From assembly GCF_000423065.1 (NCBI RefSeq), contig NZ_AUHG01000011.1, positions 124,001-188,000 on the forward strand: a stretch of DNA of 64,000 nucleotides, in the 5' to 3' direction. A program made the position numbers and the translations under genes. Positions 27,992-39,282 of the stretch are shown here, piece by piece. The notes below the pieces were generated by a model. That model did no database searches and was not told where the DNA came from. It saw nothing but the letters and a program-made list of their open reading frames with translations. Within the stretch, counting starts at the first letter, position 1, and each line of letters opens with the position of its first letter. The stretch comes from Christiangramia echinicola DSM 19838 (GTDB taxonomy: Bacteria > Bacteroidota > Bacteroidia > Flavobacteriales > Flavobacteriaceae).

Positions 27992-29047
27992 TTACTTCAC
28001 GGCGGGTGATAATAGCTTAATTGTTCCCTTAGTTGCATTCATTTCGGCCTCAAGCCCGTTGGGAATAGTTGCGTTATCACTTATATGACCAATCATCGCA
28101 CCAGAATATGCCGGGATGTTCAATGGTTTTATATAATGGTCTATTACTTCTTCCATTGTTAATGAGCCATAACCACTTCCGCCGGGATCGCAGTCAGAAC
28201 ATTTTCCAAATACGAATCCGCTGATCTTATCCAGTACGCCGCCAAGATACAGTTGCGACATCATTCTATCTACAGCATAGATCTTTTCGCCAACATCTTC
28301 CAGGTAAAGGATCTTTCCGTCCCAATCCTGAGGAAAATATTCAGAACCCATAATTCCGGTAAGTACAGATAGATTACCGCCAAGAAGCTGACCTTTTACT
28401 GTACCTTCTTTAATGACCCTTATTCTGTTTCTAGTTTGAACCAGTTCATCACCTTTACTAATAGGATTTTCATACGTGATTGCTTCTTTCTCAAAAAGCA
28501 AACGTTTTAAATAATCTGAGCTGAATGAGTTCCAGGTTGAAACGGCTACAGGTCCGTGAAAAGTGACCAGGCCAGTTTTTTTAAAAATTGCAAGATGCAA
28601 TGCAGTAATATCACTATAGCCAATAAAAACCTTCGGATTATTCTTAATTGCTTCATAGTCCAGCTTGTCCAGAATTCTGGCAGCTCCAGATCCACCTCTC
28701 AAGGCTATGATAGCCTGGATGGAATCATCTCTGAACATATTATTTAATTCCTCAGCTCTTTCTTCATCTGTACCTGCAAGGTGGCCGTGCCTGTTCCTGG
28801 TGTTTTTCCCAAATTTCACTTTTAACCCCATGGCTTCAAAAGATTCCCGGGCAATTTCATAAGGTTCAGATTCAAAAATCGCACTTGAGGGACTTACTAT
28901 TCCAATAGTATCTCCTTCTTTTAATCCTTCGGGAAGTAAAATATCCTGGTTAGATGGGTTTTTATCAATCTTATCAAAACTTACAGGATTAAGAGGTAAT
29001 ATTAAGCTGCCTACTCCTATATTCTGAATGAATTTTCTTCTTTGCAT
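27992..29047 (-). CDS. LD-carboxypeptidase (peptidase family S66)
   Basis: S66 enzymes remove the terminal D-Ala from murein tetrapeptides during recycling. The nucleophile Ser is in FIGYSDITALH, preceded by ALRGGSGAARILDKLD, and the later LGGNLSVLTGIMGS and IYLEDVGEKIYAVDRM blocks are family hallmarks. The N-terminus MQRRKFIQNIGVGSLILP looks like a twin-arginine signal, so the enzyme is probably exported folded, unlike cytosolic LdcA. It follows dacB by 17 bases on the minus strand and is likely co-transcribed. Confidence 0.93.
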   Translation of the reverse strand: MQRRKFIQNIGVGSLILPLNPVSFDKIDKNPSNQDILLPEGLKEGDTIGIVSPSSAIFESEPYEIARESFEAMGLKVKFGKNTRNRHGHLAGTDEERAEELNNMFRDDSIQAIIALRGGSGAARILDKLDYEAIKNNPKVFIGYSDITALHLAIFKKTGLVTFHGPVAVSTWNSFSSDYLKRLLFEKEAITYENPISKGDELVQTRNRIRVIKEGTVKGQLLGGNLSVLTGIMGSEYFPQDWDGKILYLEDVGEKIYAVDRMMSQLYLGGVLDKISGFVFGKCSDCDPGGSGYGSLTMEEVIDHYIKPLNIPAYSGAMIGHISDNATIPNGLEAEMNATKGTIKLLSPAVK

Positions 29048-29064
29048 CTGCGTGGGTTCTGGTA

Positions 29065-30411
29065 TTAATAATTGTTATGCACCTGTTCCAGGATCCTGGT
29101 CATACCCTTTTTCAATTCTGAAGTAGGGACCGTATAGTTGCTGTTCATAAAACTAAATATAAGGGTTTTGCCACTTTTTGTGATTATAAAGCCACTAAGA
29201 CTATGGTTGTTCTTTAAAGTTCCGGTCTTGGCATAAATATAAGGTGTTTCGGCTTTATAGTAATTTTTTAAAGTTCCAGATGCGCCTCCTGCAGCAAGGA
29301 TATTAAATAGTCTTTCTTTAGGCATTTCCATTTCGATCTTTTCGACGAGCTTCACCATAGATCTTGGCGTGAATAAGTTGTATCTTGATAGTCCGGAACC
29401 ATCATACCACATCGGTTCGTCTGGTAGATCTTTCAAATGGTTTTCTTTCATATAATCAATAGCGATACTGGTTTTTAAAGTATCAGAAATTTTATCTGCT
29501 GCCATAAGCATGATCTGTTCTGCAATAAAGTTATCACTTACCTGCATCATACGTTTGTAGATACTGTCGGCAGGAATACTATATAGTGTTTTATTGAATT
29601 CTAGATCCTTCAAATCACCTTTATAGATCGTTACTTTTTTGTTCAGAGTATCTGAAAGTAATTCGGTTATCAGGTTTTTGGAATATTTAATAGGTATATG
29701 TTGAGTGAAATTATCACCCCTGTTAAACTTTTGATATTCCATCTTGTTCGAGGAGATCTCCCTTTGGGTGTATTTATTTTCAGGAGAAAAGGCTTCTACT
29801 AGTTTAATGGAATCCTGAAATTGTATAGGAGTCACTTCTGGTTCAGCGTAATCATGAAATTGAAGTTCGATTAAATTTCCATATAAAGGAAAATCAATTT
29901 TTTCAGAAGAATAGTAGGAGTCATAATCATCCCATGCCCAACCGGGTCCAAGATGTTTTTCCTTATATGCCGCAGGAGCATAAAATAGCTTAAGATCATT
30001 ATTATTGAAAAACTCGACTACTCTGGATTCTGGTAAATCTGGATTTAAAAAAGAAGGATCTCCTGTGCCTTTGAAAATAAGGCTATCTCCTTTGATAGTA
30101 TAGTTTAATGCCGGTACAGAGTCGCCTAAAACCTTTAGTCCGGTAAAAAGTGTAAAAAGCTTAGTGTTGGACGCAGGGGTGAAATATTTGTCAGCATTAT
30201 GCGTATAGAGCATTTTTTTGGTAACCGGATCGTATAAGGCAAATCCGGCATAACCCTGTTTGAATATTCTTGATTCTGTAAAATCTGTTTCAATTTCTTT
30301 ATTTGTCTTTTTGATTGCAGAGCAGGAAGACAGGAGTGTTAACACTAAAAATAAAAAAAGGCGATCAAAAAATACTTTCAATTTTAAAATGGAAGAAATT
30401 CTGTATTTCAT
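29065..30411 (-). CDS. dacB: D-alanyl-D-alanine carboxypeptidase/endopeptidase, PBP4 (DacB) family
   Basis: This is a class C low-molecular-weight penicillin-binding protein that trims D-Ala or cuts cross-links. The active-site motifs are in order: SNTKLFT (SxxK), VSDNFIAEQ (SxN) and AKTGTLKNNHS (KTG). A signal with C30 (LLSSC) predicts an envelope lipoprotein. At 448 aa it matches the family length. It is the first gene of a two-gene minus-strand unit with the LD-carboxypeptidase. Confidence 0.93.
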   Translation of the reverse strand: MKYRISSILKLKVFFDRLFLFLVLTLLSSCSAIKKTNKEIETDFTESRIFKQGYAGFALYDPVTKKMLYTHNADKYFTPASNTKLFTLFTGLKVLGDSVPALNYTIKGDSLIFKGTGDPSFLNPDLPESRVVEFFNNNDLKLFYAPAAYKEKHLGPGWAWDDYDSYYSSEKIDFPLYGNLIELQFHDYAEPEVTPIQFQDSIKLVEAFSPENKYTQREISSNKMEYQKFNRGDNFTQHIPIKYSKNLITELLSDTLNKKVTIYKGDLKDLEFNKTLYSIPADSIYKRMMQVSDNFIAEQIMLMAADKISDTLKTSIAIDYMKENHLKDLPDEPMWYDGSGLSRYNLFTPRSMVKLVEKIEMEMPKERLFNILAAGGASGTLKNYYKAETPYIYAKTGTLKNNHSLSGFIITKSGKTLIFSFMNSNYTVPTSELKKGMTRILEQVHNNY

Positions 30412-30633
30412 TTAGGTCAGAATAAGGCTGTGATATCGGTCTAGCAATAATGGATTATTATTAGAAGCGAATTATTTTTTTTTAAAAATAACATTTTTTA
30501 TAATCTTAAAATAAAACTGCTAAATTTTATGAGTCGGGAATCTACTAGGATGATCCTATTTTAGGGTGTGGTTGAATTCCGTAAATTTATGCCCGGGTGA
30601 CCAATTTCACTTATTAATTTAAAATCAAATTAA

Positions 30634-31302
30634 ATGAAGAAAATAAAATATATCGTTCTTTCTGTAATTTTTTCTTTATTGTTTTCGGCTTGTAAAAGTT
30701 CAAAAGTCGTGGATAGACCTATAGAATTTGAACAGGATCGAATTGATCTTACGCTTCAATATATGAAGGATAGATATGGGCTTAAACGTAATACACCAGA
30801 AATTGATCCAAAGATGATCGTTTTGCACTGGACGGCGATCCCGAATTTAGAAGATTCGTATAGGGCTTTTAAAAATCCAGAATTACCCCAATCAAGAGAA
30901 TCAATTTCCGGAGCTAGTCAATTAAATGTTTCGTCTCATTTTCTGGTAGATCAGGATGGAACGATTTATCGTTTAATGCCAGAAACTACAATGGCTCGTC
31001 ATGTCATTGGCTTGAATCATACCGCGATAGGAGTAGAGAACGTGGGCGGAACTGAAAATACTCCATTAACAGAAGCCCAGGTTGAATCAAATATCTGGCT
31101 GGTAAATTATCTAAGTGACAAATATGATATTCAATATGTGATTGGGCATTATGAGTACACAAATTTTGAAGACCATGAATTATGGCTGGAGAAAGATTCA
31201 GGTTACAGAACTGAAAAAACAGATCCGGGAAAGGATTTTATGGATAAAGTACGAAGTGCTACTAAGAACCGCAATTTCAATAAAGTTCCATCAAGAAAAT
31301 GA
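30634..31302 (+). CDS. N-acetylmuramoyl-L-alanine amidase (Amidase_2), lipoprotein
   Basis: The enzyme cleaves the bond between MurNAc and the stem peptide. The 222-residue protein has a lipobox C20 (LLFSAC) and the zinc-amidase motifs VLHWTA, SSHFLVDQDGTIYRLMPE, ARHVIGLNHTAIGVENVGG and TDPGKDF; two His plus the final Asp can form the zinc site. The M14 carboxypeptidase gene overlaps its stop (ATGA), so the two are probably made together. Confidence 0.93.
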   Translation: MKKIKYIVLSVIFSLLFSACKSSKVVDRPIEFEQDRIDLTLQYMKDRYGLKRNTPEIDPKMIVLHWTAIPNLEDSYRAFKNPELPQSRESISGASQLNVSSHFLVDQDGTIYRLMPETTMARHVIGLNHTAIGVENVGGTENTPLTEAQVESNIWLVNYLSDKYDIQYVIGHYEYTNFEDHELWLEKDSGYRTEKTDPGKDFMDKVRSATKNRNFNKVPSRK

Positions 31303-32771
31303 ATATGAAAAAGATCTTAAGTTTAGTATTGGCAATATGTGCTATCTCTAATATTTCATTAGCACAGAAAACTAATTTTTCTGATAAATTATATGAGAGC
31401 TATTCAGAATATAAAGAAGAGAAGATTATTAATAGAAGAATAAAACACGCAGACGTCTCCTCGCTGATTCGAAATTTTGATTCTCGAAAGAATATCAATA
31501 TCCAGAAGGTTGGAGAGTCTATTGAGGGTAGAAGTTTAAACCTAATTAGTTTAGGAGATGGAGATACTGAGGTCTTTCTATGGTCTCAGATGCACGGGGA
31601 TGAATCAACGGCTACCATGGCTATTTTTGATATTCTTAATTTTTTCGACTCAGATGATTTTTCCGAAGAAAAGGACTTGATGTTGAGTAATCTTAGCATT
31701 CATTTTCTGCCGATGTTGAACCCAGATGGCGCTGAGAAATTTACTCGTCGTAATTCGTTAGGAATTGATGTAAATCGTGATGCCTTGAGGTTGCAATCTC
31801 CTGAAGCGAAAACTCTAAAAAGAATAAGAGATAGTCTTGATGCAGATTTCGGTTTCAATTTGCATGATCAGAGTAAATATTACAATGCTGAGAGAACAGA
31901 GAAACCTGCCACGGTTTCATTCTTAGCGCCGGCCTATAATTATGAAAAAAATATAAACGAAGTTCGGGGCAACGCCATGAAGGTGATCGTGCAAATGAAT
32001 AAGGTGCTTCAGAAATTTGCACCTGGACAGGTAGGGCGGTATAATGATGATTTTGAGCCAAGGGCTTTCGGCGATAATATTCAAAAATGGGGTACTAGTA
32101 CTATTCTAATAGAATCTGGTGGGTATCCAGAAGATCCCGAAAAGCAGGAAATACGAAAATTGAATTTTGTAAGTATTCTTTCAGCGCTTTATTCGATAGC
32201 TTCAGAAGAATATAAAACTGAAGAAATTTCAGAATACGAGAATATTCCAAATAATGACCGTATGTTATTCGACCTTAAAATAACCGGGCTAAATTATGAA
32301 TTAGAAGGTGAGACCTATGTTCTGGATCTGGGAATAAATACTTTCGAAAATGATCTCGAGGAAAATTCAGATTTTTATTATACGGGAAGGGTTGTGGACC
32401 AGGGAGACCTCTCCACAAGTTATGGATATAATCAGGTAGATGCTTCTGGCTTGAAATATGAAAATGCTAAGATCTATCCTGAGAAAATAATGACAAAAAA
32501 TGAATTGGAGAATCTGGATCCTGCGAAGTTATTGCAAGAGGGCTATGCTTTTGTGAAAGTAGATTCCACTCTGCTAAAAGAAGATTATTCTAATTATCCT
32601 CTAAATCTTGTTGCTGACAGTTTTAAAATAGGGGAAAGGTTAAGACCAGGGGTAGTAGCAAATTTCTTTCTTTTAAAAGATGATGAAGTGAAATTTGCGG
32701 TTATAAATGGTTTTTTTACCAACCTTGAAGATCCACAAAGGGATATAAAAAATACGCGCATCTTTAATTAA
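31299..32771 (+). CDS. Secreted M14-family zinc carboxypeptidase
   Basis: The protein has 490 residues with a signal peptide (about 1-22, ending SLAQ). Zinc and catalytic residues are visible: QMHGDES (HxxE), RRNSLGIDVNRDA (the Asn-Arg substrate site), FNLHDQ (third ligand) and ILIESGG (catalytic Glu). The M14 domain covers about residues 45-310; the rest is an uncharacterised C-terminal part. Overlap with the amidase gene suggests it trims peptides released from murein, but a general protein carboxypeptidase is also possible. A second ATG lies two codons downstream. Confidence 0.9.
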   Translation: MNMKKILSLVLAICAISNISLAQKTNFSDKLYESYSEYKEEKIINRRIKHADVSSLIRNFDSRKNINIQKVGESIEGRSLNLISLGDGDTEVFLWSQMHGDESTATMAIFDILNFFDSDDFSEEKDLMLSNLSIHFLPMLNPDGAEKFTRRNSLGIDVNRDALRLQSPEAKTLKRIRDSLDADFGFNLHDQSKYYNAERTEKPATVSFLAPAYNYEKNINEVRGNAMKVIVQMNKVLQKFAPGQVGRYNDDFEPRAFGDNIQKWGTSTILIESGGYPEDPEKQEIRKLNFVSILSALYSIASEEYKTEEISEYENIPNNDRMLFDLKITGLNYELEGETYVLDLGINTFENDLEENSDFYYTGRVVDQGDLSTSYGYNQVDASGLKYENAKIYPEKIMTKNELENLDPAKLLQEGYAFVKVDSTLLKEDYSNYPLNLVADSFKIGERLRPGVVANFFLLKDDEVKFAVINGFFTNLEDPQRDIKNTRIFN

Positions 32772-32824
32772 ACCAAAGTTATTTATAAAGGCGGGCTAAG
32801 GGAATTTAGAAGATTTAGATTACT

Positions 32825-32832
32825 TATCTTTG
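32825..32832 (+). promoter_or_regulatory. -7 promoter box abutting the queE start
   Basis: TATCTTTG matches TAnnTTTG exactly and ends six bases before the queE ATG at 32839, so transcription should begin at or next to the start codon. The apparent TTG start at 32830 lies inside this box and is not a real start. Confidence 0.65.
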
Positions 32833-32838
32833 CACGCT

Positions 32839-33471
32839 ATGATTTCAGAAGAGACAAAAGAACTGGTAGATAGAGGAATTATGCTTCCGTTAATGGAAGA
32901 ATTCTATACCATTCAGGGAGAGGGATACCATAAAGGTACAGCTGCTTATTTTATAAGGATTGGAGGCTGCGATGTGGGTTGTCATTGGTGCGATGTAAAG
33001 GAAAGTTGGGATGCTGAAATCCATCCTCCAACGCATGTTGGGCAAATTGTTGAAAACGCTACAAAGTTTAGTAAAACTATAGTTATTACAGGTGGAGAGC
33101 CTCTAACCTGGGATATGACCGAATTGACCAGGAATTTAAAACATAAAGGTTGCGATATTCATATTGAAACTTCGGGAGCCTACGATCTTACAGGAACCTG
33201 GGATTGGATCTGTTTGTCACCGAAGAAAATAAAGCTTCCAAAACCTGAAATTTATCCTTTAGCAAACGAACTTAAAGTAATTGTGTTTAATAAGCATGAC
33301 CTTAAGTTTGCAGAAGAGCAGGCTGCAAAAGTTAGTGATGAATGTATTCTTTATCTCCAGCCAGAATGGAGCAACCGGGAAAAAGTGATTCCTATGATCG
33401 TAGATTATGTCATGGAAAACCCGAAGTGGAAAGTTTCTCTACAAACACATAAATACCTCAATATCCCATAA
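32839..33471 (+). CDS. queE: 7-carboxy-7-deazaguanine synthase QueE
   Basis: QueE is a radical-SAM enzyme making CDG, a precursor of queuosine in tRNA. The iron-sulfur motif CDVGCHWC is a CX3CX2C pattern as expected, preceded by FYTIQGEG and followed by VITGGEPLTWD. The length is about 210 aa. I place the start at the ATG at 32839 because an upstream TTG sits within the promoter box. Transcription is probably leaderless or nearly so, and a strong hairpin terminator follows the stop. Confidence 0.95.
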   Translation: MISEETKELVDRGIMLPLMEEFYTIQGEGYHKGTAAYFIRIGGCDVGCHWCDVKESWDAEIHPPTHVGQIVENATKFSKTIVITGGEPLTWDMTELTRNLKHKGCDIHIETSGAYDLTGTWDWICLSPKKIKLPKPEIYPLANELKVIVFNKHDLKFAEEQAAKVSDECILYLQPEWSNREKVIPMIVDYVMENPKWKVSLQTHKYLNIP

Positions 33472-33474
33472 AAA

Positions 33475-33495
33475 AAACGCCCGTTAAGGGCGTTT
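33475..33495. terminator. Hairpin terminator between queE and the DUF2911 gene
   Basis: Arms AAACGCCC (33475-33482) and GGGCGTTT (33488-33495) form an 8-base-pair stem with a 5-base loop, with an A7 tract on the left. The genes on both sides converge here, and the A tract gives a good U tail for the minus-strand transcript. Confidence 0.8.
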
Positions 33496-33523
33496 GATCT
33501 TTCAGTCTTTTATAAACCTGTAA

Positions 33524-34102
33524 TTACTTCGCAGATTCAAAAGGTACTTTAACATAGCTATTGTCCCATCCAATTAGAAGGTCTGCACCTTTATTAGATT
33601 CTTGAAATGCCATTGAAAGTGATTCAATAGTATTTGGAGCTTGTCTCACAGGTACGTTAATGCGTACTTTGTCTTCTTTATCTGTGTACTCATATGCACC
33701 CCAGGTGTTTGTTTTGTTATTCAGGATAACTGTCCATTCCTTTTCTCCGGGAATTGTATACAGAGTGTAAGTTCCAGCTTTTACTACTGCATCGGCAACC
33801 TTCATGTCTTTATATAAAGTAAGTTCAGTCGCTTCATTGGCTCCAGTTCTCCATACTTCACCATAAGGAATTAGTTTTCCAAAGATCTCACGGTTTCGTT
33901 TTTGAGGACGGCTGTATATAACCCTGGCTACTGCAGCATCGTTCTTGTCTTTATACATAGCAAGATCCATAGGGCTGGCATCCATTTTAGAGAATTTCAA
34001 TTCCTCTTTGGAAAAATTCACTTTTCCATCCTCCTGTGCGTTTATGGGATTTGAAATAAATAAACAAATCGCGCTTAGTCCTCCTATTATAAACTTTTTC
34101 AT
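33524..34102 (-). CDS. DUF2911 domain exported protein
   Basis: The protein has 192 residues with a Sec signal peptide (about 1-22, ending INAQ). The DUF2911 core is recognised by SRPQKRNREIFGKLIPYGEVWRTGANEAT-type residues and by GTYTLYTIPGEKEWTVILN. The family is widespread in Bacteroidota; its molecular function is unknown. It stands alone, divergent from asnB across a 258-base intergenic region with no other feature I can support. Confidence 0.9.
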   Translation of the reverse strand: MKKFIIGGLSAICLFISNPINAQEDGKVNFSKEELKFSKMDASPMDLAMYKDKNDAAVARVIYSRPQKRNREIFGKLIPYGEVWRTGANEATELTLYKDMKVADAVVKAGTYTLYTIPGEKEWTVILNNKTNTWGAYEYTDKEDKVRINVPVRQAPNTIESLSMAFQESNKGADLLIGWDNSYVKVPFESAK

Positions 34103-34360
34103 GTCTTTTCAGTATTGATTTATATTTTCAATAAAGATAACTGAAGCTTCCTGTTAGGTTTGTTAAAAAACATCAAAGTTGCTGTTAAAATTTATAGGCT
34201 TTTATGAATGAAAGAATTTGGAGTATTATTCTCCATTTCGGTTGAAAATTAATTCTATTATGATCTTTTGTATTATCAAAAGTAAGTGAAATAGGTTTAT
34301 GTGTTTTATAAAGATAAGTCTAATCTCATATTTGTATTGTAATTAAAAACAATATAAGTC

Positions 34361-35971
34361 ATGTGTGGAATTTTAGCAGTTATCGGAAAAGACGTAGAGG
34401 CAGAAAAAATTAGTAGTCTGTCTAAAAGAATGTCTCATAGAGGACCCGATGAAAGCGGATTAAAAATTACAGAGGAAGGTTATGTGTTATCGCACGAACG
34501 TCTTTCTATTGTAGATCTAACAACAGGAATTCAACCTATTCAGGGAACCCGTTCAGCATGGATGGTTCACAATGGGGAGATCTATAACCATATGGCTTTA
34601 AGAAATAATGAATTAAGAGATCATTCTTTTAGAACAACCGGGGATTCAGAGGTCATAGTGCACCTTTACGAAAAGTATGGTTACGATTTTGTAGATATGC
34701 TTGATGGAGTTTTCTCCTTTGTAGTGATAGACGGGGATGATTTTATCGTGGGTAGGGATCCAATCGGGGTTAAGCCACTATATTATGGAACAGATGATTC
34801 TGGAGCGATGTGGTTTGCTAGTGAAATGAAAGCGCTTGCCGATCATTGTGTTGAGTTTTCAGCATTTCCTCCGGGTCATTATTATACACCTGCAACAGGG
34901 TTTGTGAGATTTTATAAGCCGGAATGGTTTGAGTCTGAAAAAGCAATTCAACCGGCAGATCTTACAAAATTGAGAGAAAGCCTTATTGAGGCTACCAGGA
35001 AAAGATTAATGGCAGACGTGCCTCTGGGTGTATTGTTGAGCGGTGGACTGGATTCTTCATTAACATCGTCTATTGCCGCTCGTCTAATCAAGGATTCAGG
35101 TCAGAAACTACATTCTTTTTCTATTGGATTAGATGCTGATGCTCCAGATCTTAAAGCAGCAAGAAAAGTTGCGGAGTTTCTTGGAACTGAACATTCTGAA
35201 ATCCACTTTACGGTAGAAGAGGGTATAGAAATATTAAGTCAGTTGGTATGGCATTTAGAGACTTATGATGTCACTTCTATCAGAGCGAGCACGCCTATGT
35301 ATTTTCTTTCAAAAGCAATTGCCGAAAAAGGAATTAAAGTAGTGCTTTCAGGAGAAGGTGCAGATGAGATCTTTGGTGGATACCTTTACTTTAAAAACGC
35401 TCCTTCTCCAGAGGAGTTCCAGAAGGAAACCATTAGAAGAGTGCAAAGACTGGCTACTGCCGATTGTTTAAGGGCAGATAAGTCTACTATGGCGCACGGA
35501 TTGGAGGCTAGGGTGCCGTTCCTTGATAAAGCCTTTTTAAAGACAGCTATGGAGATGGTGCCAGAAGAAAAAATGGCGAGCACTTATGACGGAGCTGAGA
35601 AATATATTCTTAGAAAAGCTTTTGATACTCCGGAACAACCATTTCTTCCAGAGGAAGTTCTATGGCGACAAAAAGAGCAATTTAGCGATGGAGTTGGGTA
35701 CAACTGGATCGATCAGCTTATAGAATATGCTTCCAGGCAGGTGAGTGATGTGCAAATGGAAACCGCTGCTTCAAAGTTCCCGGAGAACACTCCTGCAACT
35801 AAAGAAGCATATTTCTACAGAGAACTTTTCCATAAACATTTTCCTCAGGATTCAGCTGCAAAAACAGTGAAAAGATGGATCCCGAAATGGCAAAAGGATC
35901 TTGATCCAAGTGGAAGGGCAAACGAAACTCATGTTGCTCCTGGTATGAAAAAAGAAATGGCCAAACTTTAA
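34361..35971 (+). CDS. asnB: Asparagine synthase B (glutamine-hydrolysing)
   Basis: AsnB makes asparagine from aspartate, glutamine and ATP. The N-terminal glutaminase domain begins MCGILAVIG with the catalytic Cys2 and has MSHRGPDESG; the synthetase domain carries the PP-loop LSGGLDSSLTSSIAAR and GEGADEIFGGY. At 536 aa it is close to the bacterial AsnB length of about 550. It is monocistronic, with a terminator immediately downstream. Confidence 0.96.
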   Translation: MCGILAVIGKDVEAEKISSLSKRMSHRGPDESGLKITEEGYVLSHERLSIVDLTTGIQPIQGTRSAWMVHNGEIYNHMALRNNELRDHSFRTTGDSEVIVHLYEKYGYDFVDMLDGVFSFVVIDGDDFIVGRDPIGVKPLYYGTDDSGAMWFASEMKALADHCVEFSAFPPGHYYTPATGFVRFYKPEWFESEKAIQPADLTKLRESLIEATRKRLMADVPLGVLLSGGLDSSLTSSIAARLIKDSGQKLHSFSIGLDADAPDLKAARKVAEFLGTEHSEIHFTVEEGIEILSQLVWHLETYDVTSIRASTPMYFLSKAIAEKGIKVVLSGEGADEIFGGYLYFKNAPSPEEFQKETIRRVQRLATADCLRADKSTMAHGLEARVPFLDKAFLKTAMEMVPEEKMASTYDGAEKYILRKAFDTPEQPFLPEEVLWRQKEQFSDGVGYNWIDQLIEYASRQVSDVQMETAASKFPENTPATKEAYFYRELFHKHFPQDSAAKTVKRWIPKWQKDLDPSGRANETHVAPGMKKEMAKL

Positions 35972-35994
35972 AATTTATAACATCTCAAATAAAT

Positions 35995-36035
35995 AACCCG
36001 AAGTGTTTCAGGATAACTGAATGCTTCGGGTTTTT
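35995..36035 (+). terminator. Rho-independent terminator after asnB
   Basis: Arms AACCCGAAG (35995-36003) and CTTCGGGTT (36024-36032) pair perfectly. An inner TTCAG/CTGAA stem extends the hairpin, and a T5 run follows. Confidence 0.9.
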
Positions 36036-36103
36036 CCACATAATTTGTTGATAACTTAAGGGGTTATAAGGTTGCTTCAACCTGTTAAAAATATGCGTTT
36101 TGT

Positions 36104-36111
36104 TATATTTG
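36104..36111 (+). promoter_or_regulatory. -7 promoter box for gyrB
   Basis: TATATTTG matches TAnnTTTG exactly and lies 38 bases before the gyrB ATG. No TTG is found at the usual upstream spacing. Confidence 0.5.
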
Positions 36112-36128
36112 TTCGTTATCCAAAATAG

Positions 36129-38090
<1,962 letters not shown>

Positions 38091-38115
38091 TCAAAGCAAA
38101 AAGATTTAATAAAAG

Positions 38116-38147
38116 ACCCACACCTTACTAATATGTGTGGGTTTTTT
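38116..38147 (+). terminator. Rho-independent terminator after gyrB
   Basis: Arms ACCCACAC (38116-38123) and GTGTGGGT (38135-38142) form an 8-base-pair stem followed by T6. Confidence 0.9.
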
Positions 38148-38210
38148 ACGTTAGTCAAAATAACGGGAATTATATTTTATTATTTTTATCAAACTTAAAC
38201 CCAAGTCATT

Positions 38211-39188
38211 GTGAAAAACCTGAAAAAACTTTTTCTATTAATCCTGGTATTTATATCTGGGAATTCCTTTGCGCAATTAATCCCTGAAGAAGGTCAGCAA
38301 ATCGTAGATGATTTATTGTTCCTGGCAGATGGATTTGCAAGTCCGGCATCAGAGAGTGCTGCTTATCAGGCAACAGCTAGCTGGTTTACCTCTGCAAGAG
38401 CATTAGAACCTTGGAAGGTAGATGTTTCCTTACATGGGAATGCTCTTTTTGTGCCTTCGAGTAAAAAGCAATTTACCGTGAATTCTGGAGATTTTGGAAA
38501 CCTGACAATTAATGATGGAGATGGTGGAGCTCAGGTTCCAACTGCTTTTGGCGGTGGATCTGAAGTGATGTTTAATGGTAGTTTTATGGGGGAGGAATTC
38601 TCTTTTCAGGCTATTGAGGGTATAGATAAAGGCGCTTTAATTTATCCGTTTGCACAGGTGTCTGTAGGATTGCCTTATGGTTTTCAAGTTGGTGTACGGG
38701 CATTACCCGGGCTGGAAATAGATGGTGCTGAGTTTAGTACCTATGGGGTTGGACTTAAACATAATTTCAGTCAGTATTTTAGATTTAATGATGAAGATGA
38801 TTTGCAAATAGCTGGAATCCTGGCCTATGATATTTTCGATGTAAAATATGAATTTGAACAAATTAGTGTTCCAGACCTTGTAAATCTAAATCTTATAGAT
38901 GTAAGCGCAGGTGTATGGATGGCAGAAGTTATGGCTTCAAAGAAATATGAAAATTTTGAGATTTTTGGTGCGTTGGGTGTTGCCCAGTCAGACTTTGAAT
39001 ACGAATTTGGAGGAAGTGGTGTGGCTTTACCAATTATAAATAATGAATTAGTTAGGTTAAACGATAAAGAAGCTCAGTTTAAGGGAGATATAGGATTTAA
39101 TTTATACTTCAATAAATTCAAAATCTCTACGATGGCTACAGCCGGGAAATTCGTGAATGTAAATTTGGGGCTTCACTTCCTCTTATAG
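38211..39188 (+). CDS. DUF6588-type exported, probably outer-membrane, protein
   Basis: The protein has 325 residues and starts at GTG 38211, which gives a proper signal peptide (MKNLKKLFLLILVFISG, cleaved near SFAQ). The mature part is Gly- and aromatic-rich with alternating beta strands and ends in VNLGLHFLL, a terminal aromatic pattern typical of outer-membrane barrels. It resembles the DUF6588 family of Bacteroidota, of unknown function. It lies between gyrB and mdh as a separate unit. Confidence 0.8.
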   Translation: MKNLKKLFLLILVFISGNSFAQLIPEEGQQIVDDLLFLADGFASPASESAAYQATASWFTSARALEPWKVDVSLHGNALFVPSSKKQFTVNSGDFGNLTINDGDGGAQVPTAFGGGSEVMFNGSFMGEEFSFQAIEGIDKGALIYPFAQVSVGLPYGFQVGVRALPGLEIDGAEFSTYGVGLKHNFSQYFRFNDEDDLQIAGILAYDIFDVKYEFEQISVPDLVNLNLIDVSAGVWMAEVMASKKYENFEIFGALGVAQSDFEYEFGGSGVALPIINNELVRLNDKEAQFKGDIGFNLYFNKFKISTMATAGKFVNVNLGLHFLL

Positions 39189-39282
39189 ATTCTATTTGAT
39201 TTAACCATTCCTTATTATTATTACTGCCTCATTATTCGTAATTTCGCAGTCATTATTAATAGAAATTAAATAATATTTTAAC

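Noticed and set aside
30470-30515. AT-rich tract with T and A runs between dacB and the amidase gene as a possible origin or terminator
   Set aside because: There are no DnaA-box clusters, iterons or stable stems; it reads as ordinary AT-rich intergenic DNA.
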